A stretch of 64,000 bases of DNA from Eshraghiella crossota (GTDB taxonomy: Bacteria; Bacillota; Clostridia; Lachnospirales; Lachnospiraceae): NCBI RefSeq assembly GCF_025148445.1, contig NZ_CP102270.1:1690001-1754000 (forward strand), read 5' to 3'. Position 1 is the first letter of the stretch. Each line of letters starts with the position of its first letter. The position numbers were made by a program, and so were the translations under genes. Below are positions 9,153 through 18,776 of the stretch, piece after piece. The notes under the pieces were generated by a model, which saw only the letters and a program-made list of their open reading frames with translations, did not search any database and was not told the DNA's origin.

Positions 9153-10625
9153 CTATCTTGCTAACTCTTCCATTGCTTTCTGCACAAGTTCTTTATCTGT
9201 CTGATGATATCTTACGCCTTTTATTTCCTGATAATCTTCGTGTCCTTTTCCCGCAAGAACGATTATATCTCCCTTTTCTCCGTGTTCGATGGCATATTTA
9301 ACCGCTTCACCACGGTCTTCCATCATAACATAACTGCCGGAGGTCTTTTTAATTCCGGTCTCAATATCCTGCATTATGAGGACCGGGTCTTCATCTCTTG
9401 GATTATCGCTTGTAATTATGGTTAAATCTGCCATTCTGCCTGAAACCTCACCCATTTCAAAACGTCTGAGCTTAGAGCGGTTTCCGCCACATCCGAATAA
9501 ACATACTATCCTGTTTGGATTATATTCCCTGAGCGTACTTAAAAGACTCTCAAGACTCATTGCATTATGTGCATAATCTATCATCACGATGAAATCGTCA
9601 GAAACCTTAACAGGTTCTACTCTCCCTGCTACTCTTGTATTATATAAAGCATCAAGCAGAAGTTTGTCATCCACATTGAAATGTTCGGATACGGCTATCG
9701 CGCAAAGGGAATTATATACGGAAAATTCTCCCGGAAGAGTAAGTTTTATATTGAGCTCTCTGGTTCCCGTAGTATTATATGAGGTGGTAATATTGCCGCC
9801 TTCATGGATATACCTGATATTTTCAGCTTTTAAATCGGCTTTGTTCTTAATTCCGTAAGTCTCAAGGGTACAGGTATGCCCTTCCATTATTTTATCGAAA
9901 TATTCGCTGTCTGCATTGCCTATTCCATGTACACACTGTTTGAAAAGTCTGCTTTTGCACTCCATATATTCTTCAAAACTTGCATGTTCATTAGGTCCTA
10001 TATGGTCAGGTTCAATATTGGTGAACACTCCTATATCAAACAAAATACCTGCTGTTCTGTTAAGCATGAGTGCCTGTGACGACACCTCCATAACAACACA
10101 ACTGCAGCCTGCCTCAACCATCTGGCTGAAATATTTCTGGATAAGAAATGATTCCGGTGTTGTATTTTTAGATGGGATATGCTCATCACCTATTATTGTT
10201 TCGTTGGTTCCGATAAGTCCCGCCTTTATGTTACATTTTTCAAGGATATCACGAATCATAAAGGTTGTGGTGGTTTTGCCCTTTGTCCCTGTGATGCCTA
10301 TTGTTTTAAGTTTTTTAGCAGGATAATCAAAAAATGCTGCCGACATAAGTGCAAGTGCATATCTTGTGTCCGCTGTCTTAATTAAAGTAATATCTTTAAG
10401 TTCCTCTGTAACTTCAATATCTTTCTGTACGACAATTGCCAAAACACCTTTTCCGGCCACATCACTTATATATGTATGCCCGTCGGAAACCGCACCTGTC
10501 ACACATACAAACACATCCAAAGCTCCCGCTTTTCTCGAATCATATACAAGATTCTCAATGTCAATATCAACATTTCCGTTTAAAACTTCGTATTCAAGTT
10601 TTTCTAAAAGTTTTGATAATTTCAC
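9153..10625 (-). CDS. murE: UDP-MurNAc-tripeptide synthetase (meso-DAP adding)
   Basis: ATP-dependent Mur ligase adding the third residue to UDP-MurNAc-L-Ala-D-Glu. Walker A is GTKGKTTTTF, with the three-domain Mur ligase layout over 490 residues. The SDNPRDEDP segment holds the DNPR signature associated with meso-diaminopimelate specificity (lysine enzymes differ here), so the wall is inferred to be DAP type. GTG start at 10625 with a full AGGAGG upstream. It lies between folD and priA; the next Mur ligase, murF, is just beyond folD. Confidence 0.95.
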   Translation of the reverse strand: MKLSKLLEKLEYEVLNGNVDIDIENLVYDSRKAGALDVFVCVTGAVSDGHTYISDVAGKGVLAIVVQKDIEVTEELKDITLIKTADTRYALALMSAAFFDYPAKKLKTIGITGTKGKTTTTFMIRDILEKCNIKAGLIGTNETIIGDEHIPSKNTTPESFLIQKYFSQMVEAGCSCVVMEVSSQALMLNRTAGILFDIGVFTNIEPDHIGPNEHASFEEYMECKSRLFKQCVHGIGNADSEYFDKIMEGHTCTLETYGIKNKADLKAENIRYIHEGGNITTSYNTTGTRELNIKLTLPGEFSVYNSLCAIAVSEHFNVDDKLLLDALYNTRVAGRVEPVKVSDDFIVMIDYAHNAMSLESLLSTLREYNPNRIVCLFGCGGNRSKLRRFEMGEVSGRMADLTIITSDNPRDEDPVLIMQDIETGIKKTSGSYVMMEDRGEAVKYAIEHGEKGDIIVLAGKGHEDYQEIKGVRYHQTDKELVQKAMEELAR

Positions 10626-10642
10626 CTGCTTTACGCCTCCTG

Positions 10643-11503
10643 TTATTTCTGCAATTCCACCGAATGAACGCAGTTATTCATAAGCATTGCAATAGTCATA
10701 GGTCCGACCCCGCCCGGTACAGGTGTTATAGCCGATGCTATAGGGAATACATCATCATAATCCACATCACCGCAAAGAATGCTCTTGCCCGACTCACTTG
10801 TTCCCAGTCTGTGAATTCCTACATCAATTACAACAGCTCCTTCTTTTACATATTCTTTTGTAATAAATTTAGGCTTGCCGATTGCAACCACAAGAATATC
10901 CGCACGTTTTGTTACTTCCTTCAAATTCTTTGTTCTGCTATGTGCAATGGTTACGGTACCGTTTTCCCTCAAAAGAAGAAGTGCCATAGGTTTACCTACA
11001 ATATTGCTTCTGCCAACAACAACGCACTCTTTTCCTTCTATCTCAATATTGCTTCTCTTTAAAAGTTCAACAATTCCCGCCGGTGTACATGAAACAAAAC
11101 CCGGCTGGCCTATGCTTAATGCCCCTACGCTCTGTGGATGAAATCCATCCACATCCTTGGCCGGTGATATTGCCTTAATGACTTTATCTTCATTGATATG
11201 TGAAGGCAGCGGAAGCTGCACAAGTATTCCGTTTACCTTATTGTCTTTATTAAGTGTATCTATAAGTTCCAGCAATTGTTCCTCTGTGGTATTTTCTTCA
11301 AGTTCGTAAGAAAGTGAGTTGATTCCAATGTATTCACATCCCTTTTTCTTATTACCGACATATACACTTGATGCAGGATCGTTTCCAACCTGGATTACCG
11401 CAAGTGTAATTTCAATCCCTTGTTCTTTATATGCTTTAACCTTTTCTTTTAATTCATCTTTTAATTCCTTAGAAATCAATTTACCATCTATAACTTTAGC
11501 CAT
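10643..11503 (-). CDS. folD: Bifunctional methylene-THF dehydrogenase/cyclohydrolase FolD
   Basis: Interconverts 5,10-methylene-, methenyl- and 10-formyl-tetrahydrofolate. Family signatures are clear: YVGNKKKGCEYIGI with the catalytic Lys, VQLPLPSHI, KDVDGFHP, VVGRSNIVGKPMA for NADP binding and PVPGGVGPMTIAML near the C-terminus. At 286 residues it is full length. The ATG at 11503 (AAAGGAG upstream) overlaps the end of murF by eight bases. Together with fhs, two genes upstream, it supplies one-carbon units for purines and for Fmt. Confidence 0.97.
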   Translation of the reverse strand: MAKVIDGKLISKELKDELKEKVKAYKEQGIEITLAVIQVGNDPASSVYVGNKKKGCEYIGINSLSYELEENTTEEQLLELIDTLNKDNKVNGILVQLPLPSHINEDKVIKAISPAKDVDGFHPQSVGALSIGQPGFVSCTPAGIVELLKRSNIEIEGKECVVVGRSNIVGKPMALLLLRENGTVTIAHSRTKNLKEVTKRADILVVAIGKPKFITKEYVKEGAVVIDVGIHRLGTSESGKSILCGDVDYDDVFPIASAITPVPGGVGPMTIAMLMNNCVHSVELQK

Positions 11504-12866
11504 TGTAATTCTCCTTTAAAAAATCAACACATTCGTTAAGTTTCATTCCTCTAGAACCTTTAAATAATATGGCATCACCGGATTTCAGGTTCTTAAGAAG
11601 ATATTCGTTAATTTCTTCTCTCTTTTTAAATAACTTATAACTTCCGTTAAAACCATCTCCTATATTGGCCGCCATTGTTCCAAAAAGAATCAGTTCATCA
11701 ATCTTTTTTTCTGCCATATATCCACCGACTTCTTTGTGATAATCCGCTGACTTATCTCCAAGTTCAAGCATATCTGCAAGAACGGCTATTTTACGTCCAT
11801 TGTTATTGTAATCACACAAAACGTCAATACCGGCTTTCATTGAATCCGGACTTGCATTGTAGGAATCATCAATAATTGTAACTCCGTTAACATCTGTAAT
11901 CTGCTGTCTCATTGAGACGCCTTCGTATCCTGCCAGTGCCTTAATGGCTTCCGTTACTTCAATGCCATGTCTTTCGGCTACTGCTATAGCTACAAGTGCA
12001 TTTCTTACATTATGTTCTCCGAGAACGTTAAGCCTTGCATCATAAGAGCCTTTATTTTTTATATTAACGGTAAAATCAACACCACCGTTTTTTACTTTTA
12101 TATTGGTTGCAAAATAGTCATTATCATTTCCAAGCCCGAAAGTAATTATCCTGTGTCTCAGTTCTGATTTGTGCTTGTTTAAAATCGCATCATCACCATT
12201 AATAAATACAATTCCATCCTTTGCATGGATTGCATCCTGGATATGGAATTTTTCTTCACATATACCGTCTCTGGTCTTAAGCTGTTCTATGTGGGATACG
12301 CCTATATTGGTGATAACCGCGTCATCCAGTTCCACCAGTTCTGAAAGCCTTGACATCTCTCCACGCATGCTCATTCCCATCTCTATTACGGCAATCTGGT
12401 CATCAGGACTCATTTTCAGCAATGTAAGGGGTACACCAATCTGGCTGTTGCTGTTTCCGCTTGTCTTAAATACCTTATATCCTGCTGAAAGTGCACATGC
12501 TATCATTTCTTTGGTGGTAGTTTTACCGACACTGCCTGTTACACCGATTTTTGGCATAATCATAAGCTTACCGTAATATTTACCTATTTCCTGTAAAGCC
12601 ATTGTAGTATTGCTGACCCTTATATATGGCACATTTCCTGTCATTTCGTCATGTTCGCTTGTCAATACCGCCACAGCTCCGTTGGCTATCGCAGAATCGA
12701 TAAAAGTATGGGCATCCACTCTTTCTCCTATAATCGGTACAAAAAGCGAGTTTTCTTTTATCGAATTGGAATCTGTACTTACATTTTCAATCGGTATATT
12801 CATATCACCGCAAAGCACTTCACCCTTTGTGGCTTTTACGATATCTCTTACATAAAAATTCTGCAT
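11496..12866 (-). CDS. murF: UDP-MurNAc-tripeptide--D-Ala-D-Ala ligase
   Basis: Mur ligase that adds D-Ala-D-Ala to complete the UDP-MurNAc-pentapeptide. The ATP site is GVTGSVGKTTTKEMI; the central and C-terminal domains include DDSYNASPDSM and LADMLELG, typical of MurF. 456 residues, full length. ATG at 12866 with AAAGGAG upstream; the end overlaps folD by eight bases, so the two are coupled. D-alanine for its substrate would come from alr at 21803-22921. Confidence 0.96.
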   Translation of the reverse strand: MQNFYVRDIVKATKGEVLCGDMNIPIENVSTDSNSIKENSLFVPIIGERVDAHTFIDSAIANGAVAVLTSEHDEMTGNVPYIRVSNTTMALQEIGKYYGKLMIMPKIGVTGSVGKTTTKEMIACALSAGYKVFKTSGNSNSQIGVPLTLLKMSPDDQIAVIEMGMSMRGEMSRLSELVELDDAVITNIGVSHIEQLKTRDGICEEKFHIQDAIHAKDGIVFINGDDAILNKHKSELRHRIITFGLGNDNDYFATNIKVKNGGVDFTVNIKNKGSYDARLNVLGEHNVRNALVAIAVAERHGIEVTEAIKALAGYEGVSMRQQITDVNGVTIIDDSYNASPDSMKAGIDVLCDYNNNGRKIAVLADMLELGDKSADYHKEVGGYMAEKKIDELILFGTMAANIGDGFNGSYKLFKKREEINEYLLKNLKSGDAILFKGSRGMKLNECVDFLKENYNG

Positions 12867-12891
12867 AATTCAACTCCTTTAAAGGTGAAAA

Positions 12892-14568
12892 TTAAAATAG
12901 GCCTGTAATTTTACCTGTTGTTTCGTCAAAGTCAATATTATCAGCCGCCGGTACTTTAGGAAGACCCGGCATTGTCATTATAGAACCTGTAAGAATAACA
13001 ACAAATCCTGCTCCTGCACTTACATAAGCATCCCTTACGTTAAGGGTAAAACCTTCAGGGCGTCCAAGCTTAGTCTGGTCATCTGAAAGTGAATACTGTG
13101 TCTTTGCCATACATACAGGGAAATTTGCAAATCCCATTTTTTCTATCTTGTCAAGCATTTTGGAAGCTGCCGGTGCAAAACTTACATCCTTTGCTCCATA
13201 AATCTTAGTTGCTATGGCTTTAACTTTATCTTTAAGTCCCATATCATCTGAGTATGTCAATGTGAATGGTTTCTGTTCTTTTTCGATTGCTTTAAGAACC
13301 TTATTTGCAAGTTCAATTCCGCCTTCTCCACCCTTTTCCCATACTCTGGCAAGAGCAAATTCACAACCCATTCCTTCAACATGTTCTTTGATGAAGTTAT
13401 GTTCTGCTTCTGTATCTGTTGCGAAAGCATTAAGTGTCACAACAACATTAAGTCCGAAGTTCTGCATATTCTCAATATGCTTATCAAGATTAACGATTCC
13501 TGCTTTAAGAGCTTCAAGATTTTCTTCAGAAAGATTCTCTTTCTTAACACCACCATTGTATTTTAATGCCTTAACAGTAGCTACTATAACTACCGCATCA
13601 GGACGTAAACCTGTCTTACGGCATTTAATATCAAGGAATTTTTCTGCTCCAAGGTCAGCACCAAAACCTGCCTCAGTTACAACATAGTCAGATAATTTAA
13701 GTGCCATTTTTGTAGCTCTTACAGAGTTGCATCCATGGGCAATATTGGCAAAAGGTCCTCCATGGATAATTGCAGGATTTCCCTCCAGTGTCTGTATTAT
13801 ATTAGGCTTAATTGCATCTTTTAAAAGTGCTGCCATCGCGCCTGTGGCATGTAAATCACCTGCTGTCACAGGTTCTCCTGCATAATTATATGCAACAATT
13901 ATTTCCGAAAGTCTTTTCTTTAAATCAGCCATATCTGTTGCAAGACAGAGAATTGCCATAATTTCAGAGGCAACTGTTATTACAAAATGGTCTTCCCTTA
14001 CCACTCCGTCAGCCTTTGCACCAAGTCCGATTACGATATTCCTGAGAACTCTGTCATTCATATCAAGACATCTTTTCCATACAACCTGTCTTGTATCTAT
14101 CTGAAGTTCATTGCCCTGCTGGATGTGGTTGTCAAGAAGCGCTGCAAGAAGGTTATTGGCACTTGTTATTGCGTGAAAGTCACCTGTAAAATGAAGATTA
14201 AGATCTTCCATAGGTACTACCTGGGAATATCCTCCACCTGCGGCACCGCCTTTAATACCAAAACATGGTCCGAGGGATGGTTCACGAAGTGCCGCCATTG
14301 TCTTTTTGCCAAGCTTGTTAAGTGCTTCCGTAAGACCGATACTGATTGTTGTCTTACCCTCTCCGGCCGGAGTTGGATTGATCGCAGTTACAAGAATAAG
14401 TTTGCCGTCTTTATTGCCTGCTACTCTTTTTTCAAGTTCATCGGTTAATTTTGCTTTGTACTTTCCGTAAAATTCAAGTTCGTCCTCTGCTATACCAAAT
14501 CTGCCTGCAATATCACGTATATGTGACATCTTTGCTTCCTGTGCTATTTCTATATCTGATTTAAACAT
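12892..14568 (-). CDS. fhs: Formate--tetrahydrofolate ligase
   Basis: ATP-dependent ligase producing 10-formyl-THF from formate, a major one-carbon entry in fermentative Clostridia. The nucleotide-binding [13 protein letters not shown] motif, [16 protein letters not shown] and the C-terminal [11 protein letters not shown] are all present. 558 residues matches the family almost exactly. It is 25 bases upstream of murF and two genes from folD, forming a folate/cell-wall mixed operon. No riboswitch or long leader is visible in front of it. Confidence 0.97.
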   Translation of the reverse strand: MFKSDIEIAQEAKMSHIRDIAGRFGIAEDELEFYGKYKAKLTDELEKRVAGNKDGKLILVTAINPTPAGEGKTTISIGLTEALNKLGKKTMAALREPSLGPCFGIKGGAAGGGYSQVVPMEDLNLHFTGDFHAITSANNLLAALLDNHIQQGNELQIDTRQVVWKRCLDMNDRVLRNIVIGLGAKADGVVREDHFVITVASEIMAILCLATDMADLKKRLSEIIVAYNYAGEPVTAGDLHATGAMAALLKDAIKPNIIQTLEGNPAIIHGGPFANIAHGCNSVRATKMALKLSDYVVTEAGFGADLGAEKFLDIKCRKTGLRPDAVVIVATVKALKYNGGVKKENLSEENLEALKAGIVNLDKHIENMQNFGLNVVVTLNAFATDTEAEHNFIKEHVEGMGCEFALARVWEKGGEGGIELANKVLKAIEKEQKPFTLTYSDDMGLKDKVKAIATKIYGAKDVSFAPAASKMLDKIEKMGFANFPVCMAKTQYSLSDDQTKLGRPEGFTLNVRDAYVSAGAGFVVILTGSIMTMPGLPKVPAADNIDFDETTGKITGLF

Positions 14569-14586
14569 TCCTTTTCCTCCATAATG

Positions 14587-17202
14587 TTAGTTATTCTTAA
14601 GAAATTCTTCAAATTCTTCCATTGTCATCATAACTTTACGTGGCTTGGTACCCTCTTCAGGTCCTACCACACCGGCTTCCCCAAGCTGATCCATAATTCT
14701 TGCAGCCCTGTTAAAACCGATTTTAAATACCCTTTGCAGCATTCCTATCGATGCACGTTCTTTTTCTATGATAAATCTGCCCGCATCGGCAAAATACTGG
14801 TCCCTGTCACCGGAAAAAGCCTGACTTTCTTCAAATTCAGGATTACTCAGGTGATTTTCTATTTCTTCACTGTATCCGGTCTCATTGCTATTTTCCTTAA
14901 TAAAATCAACAACCGCCGATACCTCTTCGTCAGATACGAATGCGCCCTGTACTCTCGCCGGTTTCTGATAGCCCTGTGGATAAAATAGCATATCACCCTT
15001 ACCGAGAAGTTTTTCTGCTCCTACCATATCAAGTATTGTTCTTGAGTCTACACCGGATGATACCGAAAAGGCAATTCTTGAAGGAACATTGGCTTTGATA
15101 AGACCTGTTATGACATTAACACTTGGTCTCTGGGTAGCAATAATAAGGTGGATACCTGCCGCTCTGGCAAGCTGTGCAAGTCTTACTATGGCATCCTCTA
15201 CATCTCCTGATGCAACCATCATAAGGTCTGCAAGCTCATCAATGATTATAACAATCTGTGCCATAACCTCAGGAAGCTCTTTGCCTTCCTCAGGTTCCAT
15301 TCCCGATATCTTTTCATTAAAGCCCTTCATATCCCTTACGCCGTAAGTTGCAAAAAGCTGATATCTTTTCATCATTTCCGCCACAGCCCAGTTAAGTGCC
15401 GCGGCTGCTTTTTTAGGGTCCGTTACAACAGGTGTAAGGAGGTGGGGTATTCCGTTATATACACTAAGCTCCACAACCTTTGGGTCAACCATTATAAGCT
15501 TTACCTCTTCAGGTCTTGCCTTAAAAAGAATACTCATAATAATAGTATTAATACATACCGATTTACCTGAACCCGTTGCACCCGCAATAAGAAGGTGGGG
15601 CATCTTAGCAATATCTGCCATTACTATCTGGCCTGCGATGTCTTTACCTGCCGCAAAAGCAATTTTAGACTTGGCATCCCTGAATTCTTTGCTGGCAATA
15701 AGGTCTCCAAGCATTACGCCGGAATTTTCTTTATTAGGTACTTCAATTCCGACAGCTGCCTTTCCGGGGATTGGTGCTTCAATTCTTATGTCCGCCGCTG
15801 CAAGATTGAGCTTTATATCATCCGCAAGGGAAACTATTTTGCTTACCTTAACGCCCTGTTCAGGCTGCAATTCATATCTTGTAACTGCAGGGCCCCGGCT
15901 TACATCCGTTATTGTAACGTTAACACCAAATGTAGCAAGTGTCTGCTGTAATTTGCCTGCTGTTGCCCTGAGTTCGTCCTTACCGTCATTCCCTTTGGAA
16001 GTTCCGCTGCTTCTCTTTAAAAGGCTTACAGGAGGAAGTTTGTATTTGTTGTTTTTAGCTGTATGCGATGGTTTTACCGGTAATGCCTGTGCCTGCTCCG
16101 TCACATTACCGTGAACAGGCTCCGGTTTAACGTTTTTTTCCTTATCAGGCTTTAGAAGCTGTTCTTTCTCAAGTTCGTTCTTTACCAGCTCCATATCAAT
16201 GTAATCTTCTTCTGCCCTCTGTGGTTCTTCATTAACTATTGCTGTATTGGCAGCGGCAGTTTCCACAGTCCCGGAAGGAGGAAGTATCTCTTTAACATCC
16301 TCATAAGCCGGTTCAAAAGGAATACTCTGTTCATCCTGGAAATGTCTCATTGCATAATCTGTTGCATCAACAACATTGGCATACTCATTTTCATCAAAAG
16401 GCTTTATATCCTCTGCCTTTTCATATGAATATACATCTTCCCCTGTAGTCTCTGCATCCGCCTTTTCCATGCGCGTATCCGTTGTTATTCCTTCAACTTT
16501 CACGGAAGAACGTTTTTTCTTAGGAGGCATCTTCTCACTTGCCCTAAGTTCTTCCATTCGTTCTTTTTCTTTACGCTTAACTGCAACGTCCGCTTTGTAC
16601 GCTTCCATATCACGTTTTGCGGCATTGTATACTTTTTTGCTATTCTTTTTAACACCGCCGATAAACGAATGTTCCGTTATGATAACCGCTGCTATAATTA
16701 TTAGTACAACCGTAAAAATATATGCACCTGCATTACCAAACAGTTTACTAAAAAGCAGGCAAAACATACCGCCAAAAAAACCACCGCCGTTCTTATGCGT
16801 GCTGGAATTTATGTAAAAATCACCGACATTCCATTCACCGCTGTGGCTTCCGGAAATCAGCTGTATCAGAGTACATAAAAAAATCAGTTCAAACAATACT
16901 GCAATAAGTTTGACTCTGGCAATCGAACTATTCTTATTGGACATTGCAAAAATTACCGCAGCAAACAGAAGAATCGGGAAAATATATGCAAGTATTCCGA
17001 ATAGCCCGAAGAAAAATGCGCTTATACCTTTACCTACAATTCCTCCTACGCCGAAATTGGCAAGAAAAAATATAACGCAGAGTGCCATCAATATTAATAA
17101 AACCGCTTCTGTAATAAGTTTATTATTATATTTTTTTGCAGCGGGCTTTTTTCTGCCTGCCGGCTTCTTTTTCGTCTGTCCGTTTTTACTGCCTGTAGCC
17201 AT
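14587..17202 (-). CDS. ftsK: FtsK/SpoIIIE-family DNA translocase
   Basis: Septal DNA pump that clears chromosome ends during division or sporulation. A basic Lys/Pro-rich N-terminus is followed by about four membrane helices within residues 28-180, a long charged linker to about 400, then the RecA-like motor with Walker A GATGSGKSV and IIIDELADL, and a C-terminal gamma winged-helix domain (QRVFKIGFNRAARIM) that reads KOPS-like sequences. 871 residues, normal. ATG at 17202 with AGGAGG upstream. One homologue in this window cannot be assigned to division versus sporulation. Confidence 0.95.
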   Translation of the reverse strand: MATGSKNGQTKKKPAGRKKPAAKKYNNKLITEAVLLILMALCVIFFLANFGVGGIVGKGISAFFFGLFGILAYIFPILLFAAVIFAMSNKNSSIARVKLIAVLFELIFLCTLIQLISGSHSGEWNVGDFYINSSTHKNGGGFFGGMFCLLFSKLFGNAGAYIFTVVLIIIAAVIITEHSFIGGVKKNSKKVYNAAKRDMEAYKADVAVKRKEKERMEELRASEKMPPKKKRSSVKVEGITTDTRMEKADAETTGEDVYSYEKAEDIKPFDENEYANVVDATDYAMRHFQDEQSIPFEPAYEDVKEILPPSGTVETAAANTAIVNEEPQRAEEDYIDMELVKNELEKEQLLKPDKEKNVKPEPVHGNVTEQAQALPVKPSHTAKNNKYKLPPVSLLKRSSGTSKGNDGKDELRATAGKLQQTLATFGVNVTITDVSRGPAVTRYELQPEQGVKVSKIVSLADDIKLNLAAADIRIEAPIPGKAAVGIEVPNKENSGVMLGDLIASKEFRDAKSKIAFAAGKDIAGQIVMADIAKMPHLLIAGATGSGKSVCINTIIMSILFKARPEEVKLIMVDPKVVELSVYNGIPHLLTPVVTDPKKAAAALNWAVAEMMKRYQLFATYGVRDMKGFNEKISGMEPEEGKELPEVMAQIVIIIDELADLMMVASGDVEDAIVRLAQLARAAGIHLIIATQRPSVNVITGLIKANVPSRIAFSVSSGVDSRTILDMVGAEKLLGKGDMLFYPQGYQKPARVQGAFVSDEEVSAVVDFIKENSNETGYSEEIENHLSNPEFEESQAFSGDRDQYFADAGRFIIEKERASIGMLQRVFKIGFNRAARIMDQLGEAGVVGPEEGTKPRKVMMTMEEFEEFLKNN

Positions 17203-17221
17203 AAAAAAGTTCAGCCTCCTG

Positions 17222-18097
17222 TTATTTTATAAATGAAAGGATTATTCCTGCCACACCGGCAATGATGCAGTAGATTGAGAATCCCTTGTAACTCTTATTT
17301 TTTATAAGTCTTAGCATAAATTTAATAGCAAAATATCCGCTTACTGCCGCTGTAATTGTTCCAAGAACATATCCCGGTAAATCAGCAGAACCGAATACAA
17401 CATTCCTGTTGCCGGCAAGTTCCACTATAACAGCTCCAAGTACAGCCGGTATGGACATAAGGAATGAGTATTTAATCGCCAACTGTTTATTAAAGCCAAG
17501 CATCATTCCTGTTGCTATTGTTGCACCGGATCTTGAAATTCCCGGCAGTGTTGCAACACCCTGTGCGACACCGATAAAATAAGCATCCGAATATTTTGCC
17601 TTGTTAATTTTCATGGTATTATCGCTCTTCTTGTCTGCAAGCATAAGAATTCCGGATGTAATCATAAGACATATTCCCACAAACCACAGGGTATTTGTTG
17701 CAAGCTCGGTAAAATTCCTGCCGAGAAGTCCTATAAGTCCTGTGGGAATAGTTGAAATTATAATCATTAACACAAGTTTTTTATAATTGGAATTAACCAC
17801 CTTAAAATATGTATACTTCGTATCCCCACGCCGTCTTTTTATAAAAACTATAAAATTAGCAAAGATAATAAGAAGCATCTGAAAAAACTCCTGAATCATA
17901 TGCCATATATCCTCATGGAATACAATTATGATTGCAATCAGTGTTCCAAGATGAAGCAATACATTAAAATATATTTCCGAATCAAGATTTGTACCAAGAA
18001 TCTTACCAAAAATAGCCAGATGTCCGGAACTGCTCACTGGTAAAAATTCCGTAAGCCCCTGAACCAATCCCAATAAAATTGACTTCAGTATATTCAA
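17222..18097 (-). CDS. uppP: Undecaprenyl-diphosphatase (BacA/UppP)
   Basis: Integral membrane phosphatase recycling the C55 lipid carrier for wall synthesis and conferring intrinsic bacitracin tolerance. The N-terminal GLTEFLPVSSSGHL motif and the second GISRSGATI motif form the active site. About eight hydrophobic helices over 291 residues. The start is TTG at 18097 with GGAGG eight bases upstream; no ATG in frame fits. A good promoter lies at 18129-18157, overlapping the end of the preceding gene, so uppP-ftsK may be transcribed separately. Confidence 0.95.
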   Translation of the reverse strand: MNILKSILLGLVQGLTEFLPVSSSGHLAIFGKILGTNLDSEIYFNVLLHLGTLIAIIIVFHEDIWHMIQEFFQMLLIIFANFIVFIKRRRGDTKYTYFKVVNSNYKKLVLMIIISTIPTGLIGLLGRNFTELATNTLWFVGICLMITSGILMLADKKSDNTMKINKAKYSDAYFIGVAQGVATLPGISRSGATIATGMMLGFNKQLAIKYSFLMSIPAVLGAVIVELAGNRNVVFGSADLPGYVLGTITAAVSGYFAIKFMLRLIKNKSYKGFSIYCIIAGVAGIILSFIK

Positions 18098-18128
18098 AGT
18101 TCATTCCTCCTATAAAGACATTCTCCTA

Positions 18129-18157
18129 ATTATACCATTTCACCTTTATTTTGACAA
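18129..18157 (-). promoter_or_regulatory. Putative sigma-A promoter for uppP
   Basis: Minus-strand -35 TTGTCA (18152-18157) and -10 TATAAT (18129-18134) with a 17-bp spacer. It overlaps the last codons of the ClpP-class gene, so uppP can be transcribed independently of it. Confidence 0.6.
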
Positions 18158-18726
18158 ATGAATTTCAATTTATTCCACGCTTTGTCAATACTGCCGTTTT
18201 CATCAATAAGTCCGGCTTCCACTGCTTCTTCCCCAACAAGAATAGTGCCTAAATCACTGGACATCATTGAAGTATCCATCATCATTTTTTCTATACTTTC
18301 TTCGCCGCATCTGCTGTGCTCCGATATGAAACGCACTATTCTGTCCTGTATGGATCTGAACTGCCTATAGGTCTGTCTGGTTCCTAATATTGTTCCCGTC
18401 ATTCTTACGGGATGGATAACAACGGTTGCACTTTTCACTATAAATGAGTAATTCGCAGCCACCGCTATGGGTACTCCTATGGAATGGCTTTCCCCTATTA
18501 CAAGGGACACCGTAGGCTTACTAAGCCCAGCTATCATTTCCGCAATGGCAAGCCCCGCTGAAACATCCCCTCCCATAGTGTTAATAACAAATAAAACACC
18601 ATCAACATCATCATTATTTTCTATGGACACAAGCCTTGGAATTATTTCATCATATTTTGTGTTTTTATCAGAACCGCCTCCGTCATGTCCTTCAATTTCT
18701 CCCAGAATATACACTGTCTCAAACAT
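18130..18726 (-). CDS. ClpP-class (TepA/YmfB-like) serine protease
   Basis: Cytoplasmic ClpP-fold protease resembling TepA/YmfB of Bacillus, which lies near ftsK there too. The nucleophile Ser is in GESHSIGVPIA and the His in VVIHPVR; GGDVSAGLAI forms the oxyanion region. The ATG at 18726 (198 residues) follows GGAGGTGG at seven bases; an in-frame ATG at 18765 has no ribosome binding site and is inside a hairpin. That hairpin pairs the whole ribosome binding site, see the entry at 18729-18765. It starts 50 bp after metY. Substrates are unknown. Confidence 0.88.
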   Translation of the reverse strand: MFETVYILGEIEGHDGGGSDKNTKYDEIIPRLVSIENNDDVDGVLFVINTMGGDVSAGLAIAEMIAGLSKPTVSLVIGESHSIGVPIAVAANYSFIVKSATVVIHPVRMTGTILGTRQTYRQFRSIQDRIVRFISEHSRCGEESIEKMMMDTSMMSSDLGTILVGEEAVEAGLIDENGSIDKAWNKLKFICQNKGEMV

Positions 18727-18728
18727 AA

Positions 18729-18765
18729 ATGCCACCTCCGGCAATATTATTACCGAAGATGGCAT
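18729..18765 (-). promoter_or_regulatory. RNA hairpin enclosing the ribosome binding site of the ClpP-class gene
   Basis: In the minus-strand transcript AUGCCAUCUUCGG (18765-18753) pairs over 13 positions, two of them G-U, with CCGGAGGUGGCAU (18741-18729) across an 11-base loop. The 3' arm contains the GGAGGU ribosome binding site, and the AUG at 18726 follows two bases later. It begins 11 bases after the metY stop. It lacks a proper U-run, so a translational switch is more likely than a terminator, but a weak terminator is possible. Confidence 0.6.
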
Positions 18766-18776
18766 ATTTATTCACA

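Noticed and set aside
15638-16114. Long plus-strand open frame opposite ftsK
   Set aside because: Antisense to a clearly coding conserved gene, Ser/Leu-rich shadow composition; the same applies to other long antisense frames over fhs, parC and parE.
18765-18765. Upstream ATG as start of the ClpP-class gene
   Set aside because: No ribosome binding site; the ATG is the first base triplet of the hairpin stem, and the 18726 ATG has GGAGGTGG.
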